In this document: one piece after another, positions 1 through 8,617 of the stretch
How positions within the stretch are numbered: the stretch's first letter is position 1
Layout of the letters: every line of letters starts with the position of its first letter
Origin: an uncultured Faecalibacterium sp.
Lineage (GTDB): Bacteria; Bacillota; Clostridia; Oscillospirales; Ruminococcaceae
Reading direction: 5' to 3'
Length of the DNA stretch: 57,636 nucleotides
NCBI GenBank assembly: GCA_934518555.1
Contig: CAKSXW010000006.1
Span: 1 to 57,636, forward strand
Notes under the pieces: model-generated
What the model saw: the letters and a program-made list of their open reading frames with translations, nothing else
Databases searched by the model: none
Told to the model about the DNA's origin: nothing
Translations under genes and position numbers: made by a program

Positions 1-104
1 GGAAACGAGTTTGGTAATGCTCAACAAGCACAATGTTTTGCATAAGAGCTTGTATACATTGCACAAAAATGACGAACGGCCCCTGGGAACGGCTCTTTCT
101 GGGG
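1..104. other. No gene seen at left edge
   Basis: These bases lie downstream of the HAD gene, which is read leftward. I see no convincing coding frame. The repeated GAACGGC and the CCCTGGG/CCCAGGG pair near 80-119 could fold, but they do not form a clean terminator. Confidence 0.5.
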
Positions 105-1013
105 TCAGACCCCCAGGGCAGCGAACAGTTCTGCCACTCCGTCGTGGTCGCAATCGGCCTGGCTCACCAGGTCTGCCAGGGCCTTGATCTGGGGCATTCC
201 GTTGGCCATGACGGCGGCAATACCAGCTTTTTCCAACATAGCACGGTCATTCTCGCTGTCGCCCACGGCCAGGGTGTTGGCCTGGGGGATGCCCAGGTGG
301 TCTGCCAGGGCCAGCAGGGCGCTGCCCTTGTCCACCCCGGCGGCCGTCACCTCAAGGTTCTCCGGGGCTCCCTGCACCACCTCGATGCCGGGAACCGCCC
401 GGAAACGGGCCAGAGCCTGGGGCACCTGGGCCGGGTCGGCAAAGAACAGGCACTGCTTTTCCACCTCTGCGGCGTGGCGGCTCATCCATTCGTTCAGGTC
501 CCGCACCACCAGGAACCGGCCATCGTTGGGCTGCCGGGTCTCGGTGGAGCACATCCGTGCCATCCGGGCGGCCATAAAGTCCACGCCGCTCTGCTCCTTG
601 ATAGAGTAGCCGTCGCTAAAGACACTCATGCCTCCGTCGTACTCCATAAAGATCCCGAACACCTCCCGGGCGGTCTCCACCGGCATCAGCCGCCGCACCA
701 GGCATACCGGCTGAGAGGTGTGGCGCTGGGCGGCGTTGGCATAGCGGCTGTAAACGGCTCCCAGGGGGTCCCTGCCCAGATCCCACACGGCGGCACCGTT
801 GGAGGTGATGGCATACCGCAGCCCCGGCAGCTGGGCCACCACCGGGGGCAGGTTGGCCAGGGGGCGGCCGGTGGCGGCTACCACAGCCACTCCGTGGGCC
901 ACGGCATCTGCCAGGGCCTGCCGGGTGCGGGCAGTGACCTGGCCGCTGTGGTTCAGCAGGGTGCCGTCCAGGTCCAGGGCGGCAAGGCGGACAGGGGGAA
1001 ATTGCTGGAACAT
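105..1013 (-). CDS. Cof-type HAD-IIB family phosphatase
   Basis: This encodes a 302-residue soluble HAD-superfamily hydrolase of the Cof/YidA type, which dephosphorylates sugar phosphates or similar small substrates using an aspartyl-phosphate intermediate and Mg2+. Motif I is visible near the N terminus as DLDGTLL and motif IV near the C terminus as GDSENDRAML, with the large C2 cap between them. I start at the ATG at 1013 because AAAGGAG lies just upstream and motif I then sits about 13 residues in. The frame stays open further upstream but that part has no similarity to the family. The gene is monocistronic and divergent from the PAP2 gene. The exact substrate cannot be read from sequence. 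Confidence 0.9.
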   Translation of the reverse strand: MFQQFPPVRLAALDLDGTLLNHSGQVTARTRQALADAVAHGVAVVAATGRPLANLPPVVAQLPGLRYAITSNGAAVWDLGRDPLGAVYSRYANAAQRHTSQPVCLVRRLMPVETAREVFGIFMEYDGGMSVFSDGYSIKEQSGVDFMAARMARMCSTETRQPNDGRFLVVRDLNEWMSRHAAEVEKQCLFFADPAQVPQALARFRAVPGIEVVQGAPENLEVTAAGVDKGSALLALADHLGIPQANTLAVGDSENDRAMLEKAGIAAVMANGMPQIKALADLVSQADCDHDGVAELFAALGV

Positions 1014-1083
1014 AAAGTCTCCTTTTATTGGGTGAGGCTGCGCCCCGGCTGGGCAGAGCGCAGAGTTTTTGCGTTCATTTTCT

Positions 1084-1112
1084 ATTTTATAACAGCCCCG
1101 GGGTTTACGCAA
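1084..1112 (-). promoter_or_regulatory. Probable sigma-A promoter for the HAD gene
   Basis: On the minus strand TTGCGT (1107-1112) is followed after 17 bases by TAAAAT (1084-1089). Its -35 box overlaps that of the divergent PAP2 promoter, so the two may interfere. Confidence 0.5.
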
Positions 1113-1133
1113 GAGGACAGAGTGTGGTACAAT
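1104..1133 (+). promoter_or_regulatory. Probable promoter for the PAP2 gene
   Basis: TTTACG (1104-1109) is followed after 18 bases by TACAAT (1128-1133), which carries an extended -10 TG one base upstream. Confidence 0.5.
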
Positions 1134-1169
1134 AGAGCGTCAAATCATTGAAATTATAGGAGACTCGCT

Positions 1170-1820
1170 ATGAACCTGACCCAATTACGCAGCCGCTGCA
1201 AGCCCCATTTGTGGTTTCAGCTGTACTGGGTGGTGTACCTGATCTGGTTTTTCTGGCTGGATCTGACCATCACCGATCCCAAATATATCATCCACAGCCC
1301 GGTGGACGACTGGATCCCCTTCAACGAGTGGTTCGTGTTCCCCTATTGCAGCTGGTTTTTGCTGCTGGCAGCGGTAACGGCCCTGCTGTGGTGGTACGAT
1401 ACCCCCAGCTATGACAAGCTCTGCCTCATGATGTTTTCCGGCATGACCTTTTGCCTGATCCTGTATATGCTGCTGCCCAACGGCCTGGATATCCGCCCCA
1501 CCGCCCAGGCCGTTGGCCGCCAGAACCTGGCCATGAGCATCATGCAATTGCTGTGGAAGGCCGACGCCTCGGTAAACGTCTGCCCCTCCATCCACTGCCA
1601 GAGCACCGCCTGCATGGCGGTGGCTTTCAGCCGCAGCAAGCTGGCCCAGGGGCACCCGGGCCGGAAGGTGCTGGCCTGGGTCTGGGCGGCATTGATCTGT
1701 GCTTCTACGGTGTTCACAAAACAGCACTCGATTCTGGATGTGGTGTGCGGCCTGGCGGTAGCTTTTGTATGGGTCCCGGTGCTGTATGGCCCCCTCCGGC
1801 CCAAAGCTGGAAAATCCTGA
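1170..1820 (+). CDS. PAP2-superfamily membrane phosphatase
   Basis: This is a 216-residue integral membrane protein with about five hydrophobic segments. It carries the PAP2 signatures CPSIHC near residue 144 (the P-S-x-H motif) and, about 40 residues later, a KQHSILDVVCG stretch matching the last motif with its H and D residues. Members dephosphorylate lipid or inositol phosphates at the membrane face; the short form resembles the inositolphosphotransferase-like PAP2 branch. TAGGAGA precedes the ATG by a normal distance. It stands alone, divergent from the HAD gene. The lipid substrate is unknown. Confidence 0.8.
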   Translation: MNLTQLRSRCKPHLWFQLYWVVYLIWFFWLDLTITDPKYIIHSPVDDWIPFNEWFVFPYCSWFLLLAAVTALLWWYDTPSYDKLCLMMFSGMTFCLILYMLLPNGLDIRPTAQAVGRQNLAMSIMQLLWKADASVNVCPSIHCQSTACMAVAFSRSKLAQGHPGRKVLAWVWAALICASTVFTKQHSILDVVCGLAVAFVWVPVLYGPLRPKAGKS

Positions 1821-1864
1821 GCAAAACAGAGAAAAAAAGCCCCTTTTTTCGGCCACTGCACCAC

Positions 1865-1893
1865 TTGACAGCGGCGGCCCGGGCGGTTAATAT
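1865..1893 (+). promoter_or_regulatory. Sigma-A promoter for the GntR gene
   Basis: A perfect TTGACA (1865-1870) is followed after 17 bases by TAATAT (1888-1893), giving a leader of about 65 bases. Confidence 0.7.
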
Positions 1894-1964
1894 GGTTGCA
1901 AGGTATTGCTGATATATTACTGGGCCCGGCAGGACGCCGACAAGGCCCGAAGGGAGAACAAATA

Positions 1965-2648
1965 ATGGCATCACAGAGTGCACGGGAGCTGGCCTACGAG
2001 ACCATTCGCACCCGGATCATCACCATGGAGCTGAAGCCCGGAGACCCCCTGAACGACCGGGAGCTGGCAGAGCAGCTGGGCATCAGCCGCACCCCCATGC
2101 GGGAGGCGCTGATCATGCTGAACATTGCCCACATGGTGGTCATCAAACCCCAAAGCGGCACCCATGTAGCCCCCATCGACCTGCGGCGGATGGAGCTGGA
2201 GCAGTTTGCCCGTTTTACCTTGGAAAAGGAGATCCTCACCCGGCTTTGCGGTAGGCTGGACCCCCGGCAGGAGGCAGAATACCGGGACAGCATTGAATCC
2301 TATCGGCGGCTGGAAGCCACCCCGGAGGCCCCCGACCGGGAGAGCCGCCTGCTGGACCTGGACAACGCCTTCCACCGCAAGGCCTTTGAGCTCTGCGGCA
2401 TGGAGATGCATTTTGACCACATGCTGGCCAGCCTGCAGCACGTGGAGCGCATCCGCAAGTTCAGCCTCCAGACCAATGAGAACAAATCCGTCTGCGCCGC
2501 CCACACCCGTATCCTGGATGCAGTGGTGCAAAACGATACCCAGGAGCTGAGCCGTGCCCTGGAAAGCCACCTGAACCGCTACAAGGTGTCGGTGGAGGAG
2601 GCTAAGCGCAGCCACCCGGATTACTTTATCGACGGCACCCTGGACTGA
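1965..2648 (+). CDS. GntR-family (FadR/FCD) transcriptional regulator
   Basis: This 227-residue DNA-binding protein has an N-terminal GntR winged helix (about 5-70; the recognition region reads GISRTPMREALIML) and a C-terminal helical FCD ligand domain (about 80-220). Members respond to organic acids, sugars acids or fatty acyl compounds. The ATG at 1965 follows AGGGAGAACAAATA and places the HTH where the family has it; the frame is open upstream but that part is leader. The gene has its own promoter and terminator, and its neighbours are unrelated, so its targets are not evident. Confidence 0.88.
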   Translation: MASQSARELAYETIRTRIITMELKPGDPLNDRELAEQLGISRTPMREALIMLNIAHMVVIKPQSGTHVAPIDLRRMELEQFARFTLEKEILTRLCGRLDPRQEAEYRDSIESYRRLEATPEAPDRESRLLDLDNAFHRKAFELCGMEMHFDHMLASLQHVERIRKFSLQTNENKSVCAAHTRILDAVVQNDTQELSRALESHLNRYKVSVEEAKRSHPDYFIDGTLD

Positions 2649-2671
2649 CCCCCCCGGAATGTTTTGATTGA

Positions 2672-2699
2672 CCCTCGGCCTGTGCCGGGGGCCCTTTTT
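2672..2699 (+). terminator. Rho-independent terminator after the GntR gene
   Basis: An 8-bp stem with one G-U pair (CCCTCGGC / GCCGGGGG, loop CTGT) is followed by GCCC and five T. Confidence 0.6.
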
Positions 2700-2724
2700 G
2701 CCCTGGGGCAATTGAATCCCGTTA

Positions 2725-2753
2725 TTGACCATCTCTGGGATTTGCGGTAAAAT
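2725..2753 (+). promoter_or_regulatory. Promoter for the secreted-protein gene
   Basis: TTGACC (2725-2730), a 17-base spacer and TAAAAT (2748-2753) precede the gene at 2817. Confidence 0.6.
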
Positions 2754-2816
2754 CAGGATAAGAAATCCGGCGGCAGAGCCGTCGGTCACAGACGCAGACA
2801 AGGAGGTCTGATACCT

Positions 2817-3785
2817 ATGAAATTCAGACGAATGATAGCTCTGGCCCTGGCGGCTGTATTGATGGCCGGTACCCTGGCCATGCCGGTGATGGCTGCCGCC
2901 GCCCCGGAGCTGGAGGATGCCCCGGCCCTGACCCAGGAGCTGGACCAGGAAAATGACATTATCTCGGTACGCATCAAGGCTACCGGAGAGCTGACCTACG
3001 GCTCAGACCACAAGCTGGAGGTGCAGACCACCCCGGCAGACGCCCAGTACATCGGAGTGGTGATGGGCACCAGCGGCCAGGCCAACGGCTATGTGACCCT
3101 GCTGCTGTCGGATAAGATCCGCACCCTGCTGCGGCTGATCCCCCTGCCCAAGATGATGGCGGCAGACCCCAACCAGCAGGAGGAATTCAATGTTTACAGC
3201 TACCTGAAGCAGCTTATCGACGGCAACGACGTCAGCGTGCTGTTGCGTGTGGGCGATGAGGCGGTGTCGGTGCTGGAGATCCTGAACTTCTACATTCCTT
3301 CCCCCTACCTCAAGACCCTGCGGAACGTCTCCGACAGCCTGAAGCTGGCGCTGCAGCTGATCCGTCGGTTCCTGCCGGAAAGCGCCTTTACCCGCATCTA
3401 CCTGGACGAGCAGCCGGTGGACGCCGGACGTTATGCGGCCGGGGCTGTGGCACTGGAAAGCAACGATATCAACTCTGCCGGTGTGGCCTTCTTTAAGATC
3501 AAGCCCAAGACCCAGGGAGTGCGGCTGTACTGGTCCACCGACCTGCCCAGCTCCCTCACTGCCGAGGAACTGAAAAATGCAGACCGGAATGCAGTGCTGG
3601 AGTCTGACGGCCAGCCCCAGACCGGGGATGGGGTGAACATCACCTATACCTATAAAAAGAAGGGCTTCCTCTTTAACCGGACCTGCAGCGGTGTCCCCAC
3701 TGAGAAGGGCACCTATATCCAAAAGGCTGCTGTCAGCGGCAACTACTCCTGCAGCGAGATCACCCGGACCTTTACCATTTATTAA
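2817..3785 (+). CDS. Secreted protein of unknown function
   Basis: This 322-residue protein begins with a classic Sec signal peptide: MKFRR, a hydrophobic core, then a signal peptidase I site around VMAAAA (residues 22-28). There is no lipobox, LPXTG motif or transmembrane anchor, so release to the wall space or medium is expected. The mature part mixes beta-rich stretches with a central helical, leucine-rich region (about 95-190). I do not recognise a family or catalytic motif. AAGGAGGTC precedes the ATG. The gene is monocistronic, with a promoter at 2725 and a very strong terminator at 3799. Confidence 0.75.
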   Translation: MKFRRMIALALAAVLMAGTLAMPVMAAAAPELEDAPALTQELDQENDIISVRIKATGELTYGSDHKLEVQTTPADAQYIGVVMGTSGQANGYVTLLLSDKIRTLLRLIPLPKMMAADPNQQEEFNVYSYLKQLIDGNDVSVLLRVGDEAVSVLEILNFYIPSPYLKTLRNVSDSLKLALQLIRRFLPESAFTRIYLDEQPVDAGRYAAGAVALESNDINSAGVAFFKIKPKTQGVRLYWSTDLPSSLTAEELKNADRNAVLESDGQPQTGDGVNITYTYKKKGFLFNRTCSGVPTEKGTYIQKAAVSGNYSCSEITRTFTIY

Positions 3786-3798
3786 AGCAAACGCCAAA

Positions 3799-3834
3799 GG
3801 GGCTGCTGTGCCGATGCACAGCAGCCCCTTTTTT
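3799..3834 (+). terminator. Strong bidirectional terminator
   Basis: A perfect 12-bp stem GGGGCTGCTGTG / CACAGCAGCCCC with loop CCGATG is followed by six T. It separates the convergent secreted-protein and J-domain genes. Confidence 0.93.
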
Positions 3835-3865
3835 ACAGCAATTTTTGCGTTGGTTTTGGCCCGGA

Positions 3866-4600
3866 TCACATCCGGAACCGGAAGCCCCAGCCGCCGCAGC
3901 AGCAGTTGCACAGCAGGTTCAGCAGGATCATGCTCCAGCACCAGCGCATCAGCCCCCCGGGCTGGGCGTAGGTGGTCTGGGTGCGGTAGGTCTGGCCCGG
4001 GTTCTGCATCCGCTGCAGGTGCAGGCGGTACTCGGTGTTGCTGGGGTCCAGCTGCACCGCCCGGCGTGCGTCCTGCAAGGCCCCTACGCTGTTGCCCAGG
4101 CCCTGGTTGGCCAGGGAGGAGAGGTAATACCAACGAGCCCCACGGTTCTGGACCTGGTCCAGGACCCGGCGTGCCTCGGCGTAGCGGCCGTTGACCACAA
4201 AGTTCCGGGCGGCCTGCATCTCCGGCGAGTCGCTGCTGTTGTAGCTGGCACCGCTTTGCTGCTGGTAGCCGCCAAAGCCAAAGCCGAACCCAAAGGGGTC
4301 AAAGCCTTCAAAGCCATCAAAGCCGCTCTGGTACTGGGGGCCGTAGCCCTGCTGGCCATAGCTCTGCTGGCTGTAGCCCTGCTGCCCATAGCCGTAGGGG
4401 TTGCCGCCAGCCTGGGGCCCGGTGTCGCCCTTGGTAATGGCGTCGTAGGCGGCCTGCACCTCCTTAAAGTGCTCCTCAGCGGTGGGGTCGTCGGGGTTCA
4501 GGTCCGGGTGCCAGCGTTTGCACTGGGCACGGTAGGCCTTTTTGATCTCGTCGTCGCTGGCGCCCCGCTGGATGCCCAGCACCTGGTATGGATCTCTCAT
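3866..4600 (-). CDS. J-domain (DnaJ-like) protein with TPR-like tail
   Basis: This 244-residue protein begins with a J domain (about 1-65) containing the HPD tripeptide at about 31-33, needed to stimulate an Hsp70 ATPase. A Gln/Gly/Tyr-rich linker of imperfect [10 protein letters not shown] repeats follows (about 70-115), then a TPR-like helical pair (about 125-205), then a C-terminal stretch with a short hydrophobic segment and the Cys cluster CNCCCGG. It lacks the Gly/Phe and CxxCxGxG zinc region of true DnaJ, so it is a specialised co-chaperone. It is last in a three-gene leftward operon with the DUF5685-like and zinc-ribbon genes. The ending suggests the tail sits at the membrane or binds metal, which is inference. 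Confidence 0.85.
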   Translation of the reverse strand: MRDPYQVLGIQRGASDDEIKKAYRAQCKRWHPDLNPDDPTAEEHFKEVQAAYDAITKGDTGPQAGGNPYGYGQQGYSQQSYGQQGYGPQYQSGFDGFEGFDPFGFGFGFGGYQQQSGASYNSSDSPEMQAARNFVVNGRYAEARRVLDQVQNRGARWYYLSSLANQGLGNSVGALQDARRAVQLDPSNTEYRLHLQRMQNPGQTYRTQTTYAQPGGLMRWCWSMILLNLLCNCCCGGWGFRFRM

Positions 4601-4680
4601 GGGTATACTTCCTCACATCTCATTTCACACGGCCTCTATGCCGCACAATATTTTTAGTCTACCGTATCGTCGTGGAAAAA

Positions 4681-5520
4681 TCAAGTAGCCTGGCCCTTGC
4701 GGTGGGCATTTTCGCAGTTATACTTCAGCCACACCCCGGAATACAGGATGTTCCGCAGCAGGTCGGCGTCCTCCACGCAGGGCAGACGCTCAAAGCTCTG
4801 GGCACACTGGGCCAGCAGCATCTCAAAGATCTCCTGCATGGTCTGCTGGTAGTCCGGCTGCCGGCTCAGCTCCTGCAGGGGATTGTAGGCCCCCTTGCGC
4901 TGGTCCCGGGCCAGGTCGTCGTAGGCGTCCAGCAGATAGATGAACTTGCCCAGATGGAAGCCGATGTTCCGCAGCTCCGGAGCCCAGTGGTCCTGCCGGT
5001 AATCGAACAGCTCTGCCATCAGCTCCCCAAAGCAGCCGGAAACCGCATCCAGGTCCTGGCTGCCAGCGGCCTCATAGGCGGCCAGACGGTCCAGGCAGCG
5101 GCGGATGGCACTGCACTGCCGGGGCCAGCGAGCCTCCGCTTGGGCCTGGCAGGGGGTCAGCAGCTTTTGGTACCCCAGGCCCAGCAGGCTGTGATCGTCC
5201 TGCCATTTGTCGGCGGCGTTGTAGTAGTGCAAAGCCACGCTCAGGTCGGCACAGTAATCGGTAGGGCTGCTGGAACGCCAGGCCACGCCCCCCAGAGGGT
5301 GCACCGGGCAGCGGCTGCGGCCGCTGTCTGCAGGGATCTCCCCTTCGTAGAGGCTGCACAGCAGCAGGTCCAAAAAGGTCAGGTCATAGCTCAAAGTAAA
5401 CCGCCCCCGCAGCCCGTGCAGGCCGTCCAGACGGCGGCACAATCCGCAGTAAGCGGAGCGGTACCGGGCCTGGGCCTCCGGGGAGAGGGCGGTATGGTTG
5501 GGGATCACATATCCAAACAT
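4681..5520 (-). CDS. DUF5685-like protein
   Basis: This 279-residue protein starts MFGYVIPN and continues with YCGLCRRL near residue 24-31, a start and Cys pair I associate with the DUF5685 family. The rest is predicted helical, with many Tyr, Asp and Cys residues, including repeated YDD/DD patches resembling metal- or prenyl-diphosphate-binding helices. No biochemical role is known to me. It begins three bases after the stop of the zinc-ribbon gene and is followed by the J-domain gene 80 bases on, so the three are probably co-transcribed. Function is unassigned; a J-domain partner could imply assembly or folding of this protein. Confidence 0.7.
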   Translation of the reverse strand: MFGYVIPNHTALSPEAQARYRSAYCGLCRRLDGLHGLRGRFTLSYDLTFLDLLLCSLYEGEIPADSGRSRCPVHPLGGVAWRSSSPTDYCADLSVALHYYNAADKWQDDHSLLGLGYQKLLTPCQAQAEARWPRQCSAIRRCLDRLAAYEAAGSQDLDAVSGCFGELMAELFDYRQDHWAPELRNIGFHLGKFIYLLDAYDDLARDQRKGAYNPLQELSRQPDYQQTMQEIFEMLLAQCAQSFERLPCVEDADLLRNILYSGVWLKYNCENAHRKGQAT

Positions 5521-5523
5521 AAC

Positions 5524-5919
5524 TTAGCTCTTTTTGATAAACTGGGTGCCGCACCGGGGGCAGGAGATCTGGATGCGGCCCCGGCCCCGGGGCACCCGGA
5601 GCTTTTGGCGGCACTGAGGGCAGCGGTAATAGTGGTAACGCTTGCGGTTGTCCCACTGGTCCTTCAGGCCCCGGAACTTCCGGTCCGCCTGGTCCTTCAG
5701 GGTGTAATAGCGGTAGTTCTCCTCTGTGCGCTTGGAAATGTTGCGGCTCAGGGAGCGGTAGTAGCACAGCAGCAGCAGAGCCAGGCCCAGCCAGGTAAAC
5801 AGGCTGACCCGGCTCAGCAGGGACACCAGCAGCAGCACGATGGAGGCGGTGCTCAAAAATTGGTTCAGACCATCGGTGCCGTAGCGGCCGATCATAAATT
5901 GACGGAATTTTTCTCTCAT
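5524..5919 (-). CDS. Zinc-ribbon membrane protein
   Basis: This 131-residue protein has a hydrophobic region of about two membrane segments (about 22-55), a charged linker and a C-terminal zinc ribbon formed by CPQC (about 100-103) and CPRC (about 118-121). It ends QFIKKS. It is first in the leftward operon, with AAAAGGAC ahead of its ATG, and its stop lies three bases from the DUF5685-like start. The topology suggests a cytoplasmic metal-binding domain tethered to the membrane. No enzymatic motif is visible, and I do not recognise a named family. Confidence 0.7.
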   Translation of the reverse strand: MREKFRQFMIGRYGTDGLNQFLSTASIVLLLVSLLSRVSLFTWLGLALLLLCYYRSLSRNISKRTEENYRYYTLKDQADRKFRGLKDQWDNRKRYHYYRCPQCRQKLRVPRGRGRIQISCPRCGTQFIKKS

Positions 5920-6063
5920 ACGATCAAGTCCTTTTCATTTCCAAAACAGCGGACAAGGCCTGCTGTGATTCGTTCAGTTTTAGAATACCAGCCAACCATG
6001 ATAAAACTTTGAACAGACTGCAAACCTATCATGAAAGGGACCGGATTTCAGCCCTGCAGAGGG

Positions 6064-8454
6064 TCAGTTCTCCCGGCAGCGGATGGTCAAAGCGGCATCG
6101 GTGCTCAGGGCACCTTCCATGCGGCAGTGGAGGACGGCCCGGCCTGCCTCTCCGGTGGTGGCCAGATAGGTGCCTGCCATACCGCCCCGGAGGGGGACGA
6201 TCCTGGGGCCCAGGATCTTTACAGGGCCCTCGGTGGACAGCTCCACGGCCTCGCCGCAGTAGGGCAGCAGGTTGCCGTTCTGGTCAATGGCCCGCAGGCT
6301 TACGGCGGCGCAGTCCCAGGTGGGGCCGTCGGTAAGAATGGGGTTGCGGACCAGGCACTCCAGCCGGACGCTCTGCACCGGCTCCCGGACCACCGTACGC
6401 ACGGCCCGGCCGTGCCACACCGCCTCAAAGCGGTACACCACCGAGGGGCTGCCCAGGGCTCCGATATACTTGCAGTACATCCGGATCAGGTCGTTCCAGT
6501 TCAGCCGCAAAGACAGCATCCGGGCCCGGGCCAGGGGCGAGGGCTCCAGGGCGTCCCGGCGCATCTCGTTGAGGATGGCGGCGGTCTGCTGGGCGGCAGC
6601 GTGGTCCATGCCCTCGTATTTTTCCAGCAGCGAGCCTACAAAATCCCCGATCTCGATGGGGGGATGGGGCAGGGCGGCAAACCGCCCGTGACGGTCCGGG
6701 GCAAACTCGGCTACAAAGTCGTTGCCCCGGTACAGCCGCACGCTCTCGGCGTTGGTAAATACCCAGCAGGCAGCCGGAACGCCTCCCGGCAGGTCTCCCA
6801 GGGCCATGGAGGAGGATACCTCCAGCACGATGTCGGAGGGGGAACGGGGCGTTTTTTGGCTGGCATAGACGGCGGCAGACAGCTTGGGGTTCCGGAACAG
6901 GTCCATGACCCCCTGGTAGCTCACCCGGTCGCCGCTGCCAAATTCCCGGTGGGTGTTGTAGTCGGCCATGCACCAGCCAAAGCTGCCGGCCACCCCCTGC
7001 TGGGCGATGGAATCGTTGAGCACCGCTGCCAGCTGCAGGGCCTGCACCAGGCGGTGGGGCTCGTCGTCAAAGGGCTTGGCCGGGAACTGCCGCCCTCCAA
7101 ACTCACTGATCAGATACCCCTTGCGGATGTCTGGGGTCACCAGGCTCCGGGGCTCGCAGCCGGAGCCACGGCCCCGGTAGGAGTAATCGTTGTAGGCATA
7201 GACATCTGCCAGCAGCTGCTCCTTGCGCCGGGCATGGGCCCCGGCGGTGGGCCGGGTGGGGTCCAGCCGATGGATGGCCTCGTTGGTGCGCTTGTAAAAG
7301 GCCTCGTCGTCGGGGCTGCCGCTGATCCGGGCCCCCCACAGGAACACGCTGGGGTGGTTGCGGCACTGGCACACCATCTCCCGGCAGTTCTGCAGGGCCT
7401 GGGCCTTCCAGACCTCGTCTCCGATGTGCCGCCAGCCGGGCATTTCGGTAAATACCAGCAGGCCCAGCTCGTCACAGGCGTCCAGAAAGGCCGGGCTCTG
7501 GGGGTAGTGGCTGGTCCGCACAGCGTTGCAGCCCAGGTCCTTTTTGATGAACTGGGCGTCCAGCCGCTGAAGGCTGTCGGGCATGGCGTAGCCCTGGTAG
7601 GCATAGCTCTGGTGCCGGTTGATGCCCCGCAGCTCCACACGCTGGCCGTTGAGGTACAGCCCTCCGGCCACGAACTGGACGGTGCGGAAGCCGAACCGCA
7701 GGGTCTTTTCGTCCAACACCCGGTCCGGCAGACCGCTGGTGCCGGGGCGGATGAGCTGCACCGTAAGGGTGTACAGGGTGGGGTGATCGGTGCTCCAGGG
7801 GTGCACGCTGTTCAGGGCCCCGGTAATGGGCAGGGCCAGCTCCCCTTGGTACACTGCCCGGCTGCCGGAGGGGCTGCGGATCTCGGCCTGGAGGGTGCAG
7901 CCTACGGTCTCCCCCACGGCAGAGGTGTAGATGCGGAAATCTCCCTCGGCCCGGGCCTCAATAAACACGTCCCGCAGGTAGGCAGGCTCCTTGACGTCCA
8001 GGCAGACGCTGCGGTAGATGCCCCCGTAGGTCAGGTAGTCGATGGGGCCCCCAAAGGGCGGGATGTTCAGGTCCTCCCGGCTGTCACAGCGCACCGCCAC
8101 CACGTTGTTCTGGCCCAGGCGCAGGGCACTGGTCAGGTCCACCGTAAAGGCGGTGTAGCCGCAGCCGTGGTGGAACAGCCGCCGCCCGTTGCAGAACACT
8201 GTGGCGTCGTGGGCCACTGCCCCAAAGGTCAGCAGCACCGTGCGGCCTGCCCACTCGGTGGGGGCAAAAAACTCCCGGCGGTAGCCGCACAGCCGCTGAT
8301 ACTCGTTTTCGTTGCAGTAGTTGTAGGGCAGCACCTTTACCGTGTGGGGGAGCCGCACCGGCTCCAGCTCCAGCCCGGTGCACTCCGGGCGCACCAGGGC
8401 AGGGTCAAAGGTAGGGGAAAACAGCCAGCCGTCGTTCCAGTCGTAGTGTTCCAT
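6064..8454 (-). CDS. GH2-family glycoside hydrolase, acid/base Glu missing
   Basis: This 796-residue protein has the GH2 order: N-terminal jelly-roll sugar-binding domain (about 1-160), Ig-like domain (about 160-265), TIM barrel (about 270-560) and an added C-terminal beta region. Barrel marks include RGINRH near 276 and the nucleophile motif ISEFGG with Glu451. At the strand where GH2 enzymes carry Asn-Glu as acid/base, this protein reads WGARISGSPDD (373-383): related sequences have RINES, so Asn-Glu has become Ser-Gly. The codons (AGC GGC) show this is not a frame problem. The family cleaves beta-galactosides, glucuronides or mannosides; here hydrolysis may be impaired or depend on an outside group. 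No signal peptide is present. I start at ATG 8454, after GGAGA; the upstream extension is leader. The gene is monocistronic. Confidence 0.9.
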   Translation of the reverse strand: MEHYDWNDGWLFSPTFDPALVRPECTGLELEPVRLPHTVKVLPYNYCNENEYQRLCGYRREFFAPTEWAGRTVLLTFGAVAHDATVFCNGRRLFHHGCGYTAFTVDLTSALRLGQNNVVAVRCDSREDLNIPPFGGPIDYLTYGGIYRSVCLDVKEPAYLRDVFIEARAEGDFRIYTSAVGETVGCTLQAEIRSPSGSRAVYQGELALPITGALNSVHPWSTDHPTLYTLTVQLIRPGTSGLPDRVLDEKTLRFGFRTVQFVAGGLYLNGQRVELRGINRHQSYAYQGYAMPDSLQRLDAQFIKKDLGCNAVRTSHYPQSPAFLDACDELGLLVFTEMPGWRHIGDEVWKAQALQNCREMVCQCRNHPSVFLWGARISGSPDDEAFYKRTNEAIHRLDPTRPTAGAHARRKEQLLADVYAYNDYSYRGRGSGCEPRSLVTPDIRKGYLISEFGGRQFPAKPFDDEPHRLVQALQLAAVLNDSIAQQGVAGSFGWCMADYNTHREFGSGDRVSYQGVMDLFRNPKLSAAVYASQKTPRSPSDIVLEVSSSMALGDLPGGVPAACWVFTNAESVRLYRGNDFVAEFAPDRHGRFAALPHPPIEIGDFVGSLLEKYEGMDHAAAQQTAAILNEMRRDALEPSPLARARMLSLRLNWNDLIRMYCKYIGALGSPSVVYRFEAVWHGRAVRTVVREPVQSVRLECLVRNPILTDGPTWDCAAVSLRAIDQNGNLLPYCGEAVELSTEGPVKILGPRIVPLRGGMAGTYLATTGEAGRAVLHCRMEGALSTDAALTIRCREN

Positions 8455-8584
8455 AGTCGGGTCTCCGTCCGTCACAAAGTAGATATTACTTCTATAGTAG
8501 CACAAACTTATGAACGAAAAAAGAATCCCTGCCGGTTTAAGGGGCTTTTTTGGCAGAAAGCCCGGGAGAGTGCCTGCAAAAAAC

Positions 8585-8613
8585 AAAAAAGCTCCCCCGG
8601 CAAGGGGAGCTTT
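8585..8613 (-). terminator. Terminator of the flavodoxin-like gene
   Basis: On the minus strand a perfect 10-bp stem (AAAGCTCCCC / GGGGAGCTTT, six-base loop) ends in a run of T. It lies a few bases after the stop at 8618. Confidence 0.9.
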
Positions 8614-8617
8614 GGGG

